A stretch of DNA of 64,000 nucleotides from contig NZ_CP114786.1 of NCBI RefSeq assembly GCF_027359675.1, positions 4,004,501-4,068,500 on the forward strand. Reading direction: 5' to 3'. Position 1 is the first letter of the stretch. Each line of letters starts with the position of its first letter. The notes under the pieces are model-generated. The model had not been told where the DNA came from, searched no databases, and saw only the letters and a list, made by a program, of their open reading frames with translations. The position numbers and the translations under genes are program-made. The stretch is from Roseibium sp. Sym1 (GTDB lineage: Bacteria > Pseudomonadota > Alphaproteobacteria > Rhizobiales > Stappiaceae). Shown piece by piece: positions 60,528-64,000 of this stretch.

Positions 60528-61816
60528 CCGCCCTTGGCTATTTCCCTGGCCTTTTTCCACATGTCATGGATTTGGGTCTTGCGCAGATACGATGTCATGG
60601 TCTGGCCGATATCGGCCATGATCGTTCCATCCTGGTGAAAAAGATTCAGTGCGTGGCCGGCTTCGTGCATGAGCGTCCACTTGCCGACCTTGCTGGTGGC
60701 TTCGTCGTCCTCCATGATGATGCGGCCATTGCCGGAATGAAGGCCGACGTGAACGTCACCCTTCTTGGCGTTCTCCGCGTTCATTTCGTATTCCCAGACA
60801 CAGAAGACACTGAGATCGGCCGTGTGCTTGCAGCCCTGGTAGATCAGGTAGACGTCCTGCGTCTCGACCCGTTTCTGCATGTCCTGAACGAGGATGACCT
60901 CGCCGAGATCGGCGTTCACCTTTTCCGTATAGACGTGCTGCTTTTCGAGGTGGATGTTGCACTGCTGGGCGAGAAGCTGGCTGGTGTCCTTCACGAGCTG
61001 GCGCAGTCCGCTGATGGGGCGCTTGGTTTTGCGAACAGTGTCGCTGACCATGTAGAAATCGACCGTCAGCACATAGGGCTTGCTCGCTTCCGCTTCCATG
61101 CGGGCGAGCGTATGCGTGCTGCTGCGCGCCGAGATGATGGCGCGCGCGCCGTCGACGTCGCTGGTGAGGCGGAAATGGCGGCTGCCGTCCTGAAAGCTCT
61201 TCGGAATTTCATGGACCTTTATGAGATTGTTGTCGCTGGTCACGGTAAGCCCCTCGCCGTGGAACAGCTTGACGATCGCGCCGCCGCCGCCCGAGCTCAT
61301 CGGGTGGAAGGCGGTCGGCACCATCTGCCAGGGTGGCACCACGGTGTTGTCGAAGCCGCTCGCGATCCGCTCCTCGGCGAAATGGGGATGCTTTGAAGGC
61401 TTCGGGGAGGGCTTGGGGCCGGGTTTCGGGCCCTTGGGGAAGACGGGAGGTCCACTGGGCGTATGCGGCGTGGGCTTGACCGGGTTGTCGGGGCCGTTCG
61501 GCTTGGGCGACACCGGTGCGGTGCCGCCGACAGCGTTCACAAGGGCGGTCAGCGTTTCCCGGCCGGCAATGCCGTCCACGGAAAGCTTTTGCTCCACCTG
61601 AAAGTGGCGGGTGACCGAATAGGTCTCCTTGCCGAAGATCCCGTCCGCTGAGCCGTCGGTCCGGATGGAGCCGGGCATCGCGAAGCCCGCCGCCTCATAG
61701 GCTTTTTGAACCATCGCGACGGCCAGCCCGCGTTCACCCCAGCGCATGGGGGGAGCGTTCAGGGCGGCGCTTTGAAGCCGTGGATGGTCGTCGAGACTGA
61801 AGTTTTCGCTGGTCAT
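60524..61816 (-). CDS. Peptidoglycan-binding/zinc-metalloprotease protein, paralogue 2
   Basis: This 430-residue paralogue of the next gene has the same architecture. The peptidoglycan-binding-1 domain is at about 25-105 (RWGERGLAVAMVQKAYEAAG; DGIFGKETYSVTRHFQVEQK LSVDG). After it come a Pro/Lys linker (KPGPKPSPKPSKHPHF), the shared module beginning GFDNTVVPPWQMVP, and a C-terminal protease domain with zinc motif HEAGHALNLFH (384-394) and a Met in DGTIMADIG. The DWVPWQMVP-like motif GFD-x-PWQMVP is common to both. No signal peptide is seen. It is the first gene of the two-gene operon, with its start at MTSENFSLDD. Confidence 0.78.
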   Translation of the reverse strand: MTSENFSLDDHPRLQSAALNAPPMRWGERGLAVAMVQKAYEAAGFAMPGSIRTDGSADGIFGKETYSVTRHFQVEQKLSVDGIAGRETLTALVNAVGGTAPVSPKPNGPDNPVKPTPHTPSGPPVFPKGPKPGPKPSPKPSKHPHFAEERIASGFDNTVVPPWQMVPTAFHPMSSGGGGAIVKLFHGEGLTVTSDNNLIKVHEIPKSFQDGSRHFRLTSDVDGARAIISARSSTHTLARMEAEASKPYVLTVDFYMVSDTVRKTKRPISGLRQLVKDTSQLLAQQCNIHLEKQHVYTEKVNADLGEVILVQDMQKRVETQDVYLIYQGCKHTADLSVFCVWEYEMNAENAKKGDVHVGLHSGNGRIIMEDDEATSKVGKWTLMHEAGHALNLFHQDGTIMADIGQTMTSYLRKTQIHDMWKKAREIAKGG

Positions 61817-62143
61817 GGCAAAGCCTGCTGTTGGGCCTTGTGGTAAAACCACAGGTCGCGCAAAAAATGCTCTTGCACTTTAGCGCGATCTTCCGTTGGG
61901 GAAGTGACGCAGGTCACGCTTCACCGGTTTGGAGAATTTTGGCGGCGCGGGGACTGCCGAAGTGCGTTGCCACACTGCAGTCCGGTCTACGGAAGGTCTC
62001 CAATGAGATTCCGGACCGGACCACTTGCGCGCCTCTCCGCCTTGCGGGCAGGGCAGTCGCATTTGACCAACATCCTGTCCGCGGTCGCCAAATTAACCTC
62101 TCCCGCCGGGAGAGGGAGCCGTGTTCTGCCAAAGTGGCCAGCG
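61817..62143. other. Intergenic region with a hairpin
   Basis: This 327-bp gap lies between the protease operon start and the end of the histidine kinase gene. It holds the perfect hairpin CCTCTCCC-GCC-GGGAGAGG at 62097-62115, which on the minus strand follows the kinase stop and precedes a T-containing run, so it can serve as the kinase terminator. The rest should contain the leftward promoter of the protease operon; no gene is evident. Confidence 0.5.
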
Positions 62144-62953
62144 CTACGCGGCGCCGGGCCGGGCGGCCGGAAGACGCAGCGTCATCTCGGCGCCGCCACC
62201 GTCTGTCCGGTTTTGGGCCGAGATGTGCCCGCCGTGCCGTTCGGCAATCAGGCGGGTGATCCACAGTCCCAGGCCGCTGGAGCCCTGGCCGGCGGTGGAA
62301 CTTGCGGACAGGCCAACGAAGGGGCGAAAGGCCCTCAGCAGGTCCGCCGCCTTGAAGCCGGGGCCCTCATCGCCGATCCGCACCTCGACGCAGTCATCGT
62401 GTGCGGGACCGGTTTCGCAGGTGATCGTGCCGCCCTCCGGTGAATGGCGGACGGCATTGCCGATCAGGTTGTCGAAGGCCTCGAACAGCAGCTCCGCGTC
62501 GCCATGTACCAGCATCGGATCGATGGCGAGGCAGCGAAAGGCGATGGATTTTCGCCGTGCGGCGGGTTGGTTGACGGCAAAGGCGAGCTGGAGAACCTCG
62601 ACCAGGTTGACCGGTGCCATGGTGCCCGACAGCGGGTCGCGACCGTTGCGGGCCCGTTCCAGCACCGCGCTGAGCATCCGGGACATCTGGTCGATGATCC
62701 GGTCGGCGCTCTCGGCCTTGCGGGCGATGCGGCGTTCACCGGTGTCCCCGGCGCTGCGCGAGATATCCTCGACAAGGAGTGCCAGATTGGCAAGGGGACC
62801 CTTCAGGTCATGCGCCACGATCGAGAGGGCATTGCCGAAGGCGTCCGGAGCGGCCGGGCTGTGCGCGGGCTTGTCCATATACGTCTCGATCGCGAGCAGG
62901 GCCGCGATGTCGGCCGGGCCGGTGCCTTGAGGGATGATCTGATCGGTTTGCAT
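62144..62953 (-). CDS. Soluble sensor histidine kinase
   Basis: This 269-residue kinase has no membrane segment. A short N-terminal region is followed by a HisKA dimerisation domain with phosphoacceptor His in NALSIVAHDLKGPLANLALL. The HATPase domain follows with N box FDNLIGNAVRHSPEGG, G1 box IGDEGPGFK and G2 box GQGSSGLGLWITRLIAERHG GHI. No input domain and no neighbouring response regulator are seen, so it is an orphan. It may receive its signal by protein contact. Upstream (62954-63022) is a short spacer. Confidence 0.88.
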   Translation of the reverse strand: MQTDQIIPQGTGPADIAALLAIETYMDKPAHSPAAPDAFGNALSIVAHDLKGPLANLALLVEDISRSAGDTGERRIARKAESADRIIDQMSRMLSAVLERARNGRDPLSGTMAPVNLVEVLQLAFAVNQPAARRKSIAFRCLAIDPMLVHGDAELLFEAFDNLIGNAVRHSPEGGTITCETGPAHDDCVEVRIGDEGPGFKAADLLRAFRPFVGLSASSTAGQGSSGLGLWITRLIAERHGGHISAQNRTDGGGAEMTLRLPAARPGAA

Positions 62954-63022
62954 GTCGAGGGTCCTGTTCTTGATAGGGGCCGGGAGGTCACCGTGCGGGC
63001 CGCACGGTGACGCCGGCGGGCC

Positions 63023-63487
63023 TTACAGACCGAGGTCGGAGAGGCCGGGGTGGTTGAGGGGGCGGGGACCGGACGGCCAGTGGAACAGCCGGTCTTCCGC
63101 CTTCATGGGCAGGTCATTGATTGAGGCGATGCGCAGGCGCATCAGTCCGTCCTCTGAGAATTCCCAGTTCTCGTTGCCGTAGGAGCGGAACCAGGCACCG
63201 TCGGCGTCGCGCCATTCATAGGCGAAGCGCACGGCGATCCGGTTGTCGCGAAAGGCCCAGAGTTCCTTGATCAGGCGGTAGTCCTGTTCGCGGCTCCACT
63301 TGGCGGTCAGGAAGGCGACGATCTCCTCGCGTCCAGTGAGGAAATCCGAACGGTTCCGCCAGCGGCTGTCGGGCGTGTAGGCCAATGCGACCTTCTCCGG
63401 CGTCCGGGTGTTCCAGGCATCTTCGGCCTTGCGAACCTTTTCGGCGGCCGTGTCGGCGTCAAAGGGAGGAAGGGGCGGGCGGGTCAT
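63023..63487 (-). CDS. DUF1348 (NTF2/SnoaL-like) protein
   Basis: This is a 154-residue protein of the nuclear-transport-factor-2-like fold. The DUF1348 pattern is strong: [81 protein letters not shown], ending [20 protein letters not shown]. Function is unknown. It is 75 bp after the carboxymuconolactone decarboxylase-like gene, in the same direction, a common pairing in proteobacteria, so the two are probably one operon. Confidence 0.9.
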   Translation of the reverse strand: MTRPPLPPFDADTAAEKVRKAEDAWNTRTPEKVALAYTPDSRWRNRSDFLTGREEIVAFLTAKWSREQDYRLIKELWAFRDNRIAVRFAYEWRDADGAWFRSYGNENWEFSEDGLMRLRIASINDLPMKAEDRLFHWPSGPRPLNHPGLSDLGL

Positions 63488-63562
63488 GGGGCAATTCCTT
63501 GTTGGGTGTCTGTCGGGCCGCGGAAGGGGCGGGGCTTGCCCTTCCGCGGCGCCCTGGCCGGC

Positions 63563-64000
63563 TCAGGCGGCGTTTGCGCTGACGACCGGGAAGTCGATCG
63601 GCGTCTCGAACGCCTCGTTGAGGTAGTTGGTGAGCGTGTTGAGCGCGACATGGGCGACGATTTCGACGACCTCGGCCTCGCTGTAGCCGGCCATCTTGAC
63701 CTCGGCGACGTCGGCGGCGGCAACGCGGCCGCGTTCGTTGACCAGCTTGACGGCAAAGCGGACGGCGGCATCCGCCTTCGGGTCGGAAGAGGAACCGCTC
63801 CGGTTGGCGTTGATCTCGGCGTCGTCGAGCTTGGCCAGGTTCTTCGCCAGGTAGGCATGGGCGGACAGGCAGTAGTCGCAGCCATTGATTTCTGCGACCG
63901 CCAGGGCAATGCGCTCGCGGGTCTGCGGCGAGAGGCTGCCCTTCGAAAGAGCGCCGTTCAGGCCGAGATAACCTTCGAGCGCCACGGGGCTGTTTGCGGT
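63563..64000 (-). CDS. Carboxymuconolactone decarboxylase (AhpD-like) family protein, 5' end outside window
   Basis: This is an AhpD-fold protein with the redox motif Cys-x-x-Cys-x-x-x-His at ALAVAEINGCDYCLSAHAYL, followed by KADAAVRFAVKLVNERGRVA and the helix ending VAHVALNTLTNYLNEAFETP IDFPVV. The reading frame stays open to the window edge past a GTG at 63985 (Thr-Ala-Asn-Ser-Pro before it), so the true start lies beyond 64000. The CxxC-His motif suggests a peroxidase-type redox role rather than decarboxylation. Confidence 0.9.
   Translation of the reverse strand, partial: TANSPVALEGYLGLNGALSKGSLSPQTRERIALAVAEINGCDYCLSAHAYLAKNLAKLDDAEINANRSGSSSDPKADAAVRFAVKLVNERGRVAAADVAEVKMAGYSEAEVVEIVAHVALNTLTNYLNEAFETPIDFPVVSANAA

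Overview
This is a GC-rich alphaproteobacterial chromosome segment. The flagellar gene order, the CckA/CtrA-type signals beside it and the later catabolic islands fit the Hyphomicrobiales/Rhodobacterales area, and I would guess a Roseibium/Labrenzia-like (Stappiaceae) marine bacterium. The genus is inference; class Alphaproteobacteria is well supported. No rRNA, tRNA or CRISPR array was seen.

Positions 1-18261 are a flagellar cluster. A leftward operon flgF-flgG-flgA-flgH (flgH cut by the window edge) diverges from a rightward block fliL-fliM-DUF6468 gene-motE-like-giant AMIN/TPR gene. Next come a leftward DUF2336 gene and fliO-fliP, then a rightward flgB-flgC-fliE-fliQ-fliR-flhB operon. Both divergent promoter regions hold CtrA-like TTAA-N7-TTAA sites, and the gene after flhB encodes CckA (18678-21230), the top kinase of the CtrA pathway. 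Two MITE-like elements of about 265 bp with long inverted ends sit at 10504-10773 and 18302-18564.

Positions 21284-45039 are metabolic and regulatory. They hold a cupin protein, a rhodanese-ChrB/ChrA chromate resistance pair, and a leftward CoA-ester cluster (acyl-CoA dehydrogenase, CoA transferase, MaoC-type hydratase, CitE-type lyase, alpha/beta hydrolase) with a divergent LysR gene, which matches the known itaconate degradation gene set. Then follow a LysR/MttB-family methyltransferase pair, a trypsin-like protease, a DUF1287 protein, a PAS-GGDEF diguanylate cyclase, a methyltransferase/HxlR divergent pair, a pyridoxamine-phosphate-oxidase-like protein, a LuxR/PLP-enzyme pair, and uxuA divergent from a GntR regulator and a DctPQM TRAP transporter.

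Positions 45040-51250 are the disturbed part. An acyl-CoA ligase and a 3-hydroxybutyrate-dehydrogenase-like SDR are followed by an AT-rich insert carrying a DUF4393 (Abi-alpha-like) gene. The insert is closed by a decayed second copy of the SDR 3' half, and then by a complete IS3-family (IS407-like) element without a visible target duplication.

Positions 51251-58762 are a rhamnoside utilisation locus: a LacI regulator divergent from a GH78 alpha-L-rhamnosidase and an ABC sugar importer (binding protein, two permeases, ATPase), with two adjacent palindromic operators between them. Positions 58983-64000 hold two tandem paralogous peptidoglycan-binding/zinc-metalloprotease genes, a soluble histidine kinase, a DUF1348 protein and a carboxymuconolactone-decarboxylase-like protein that runs off the window.
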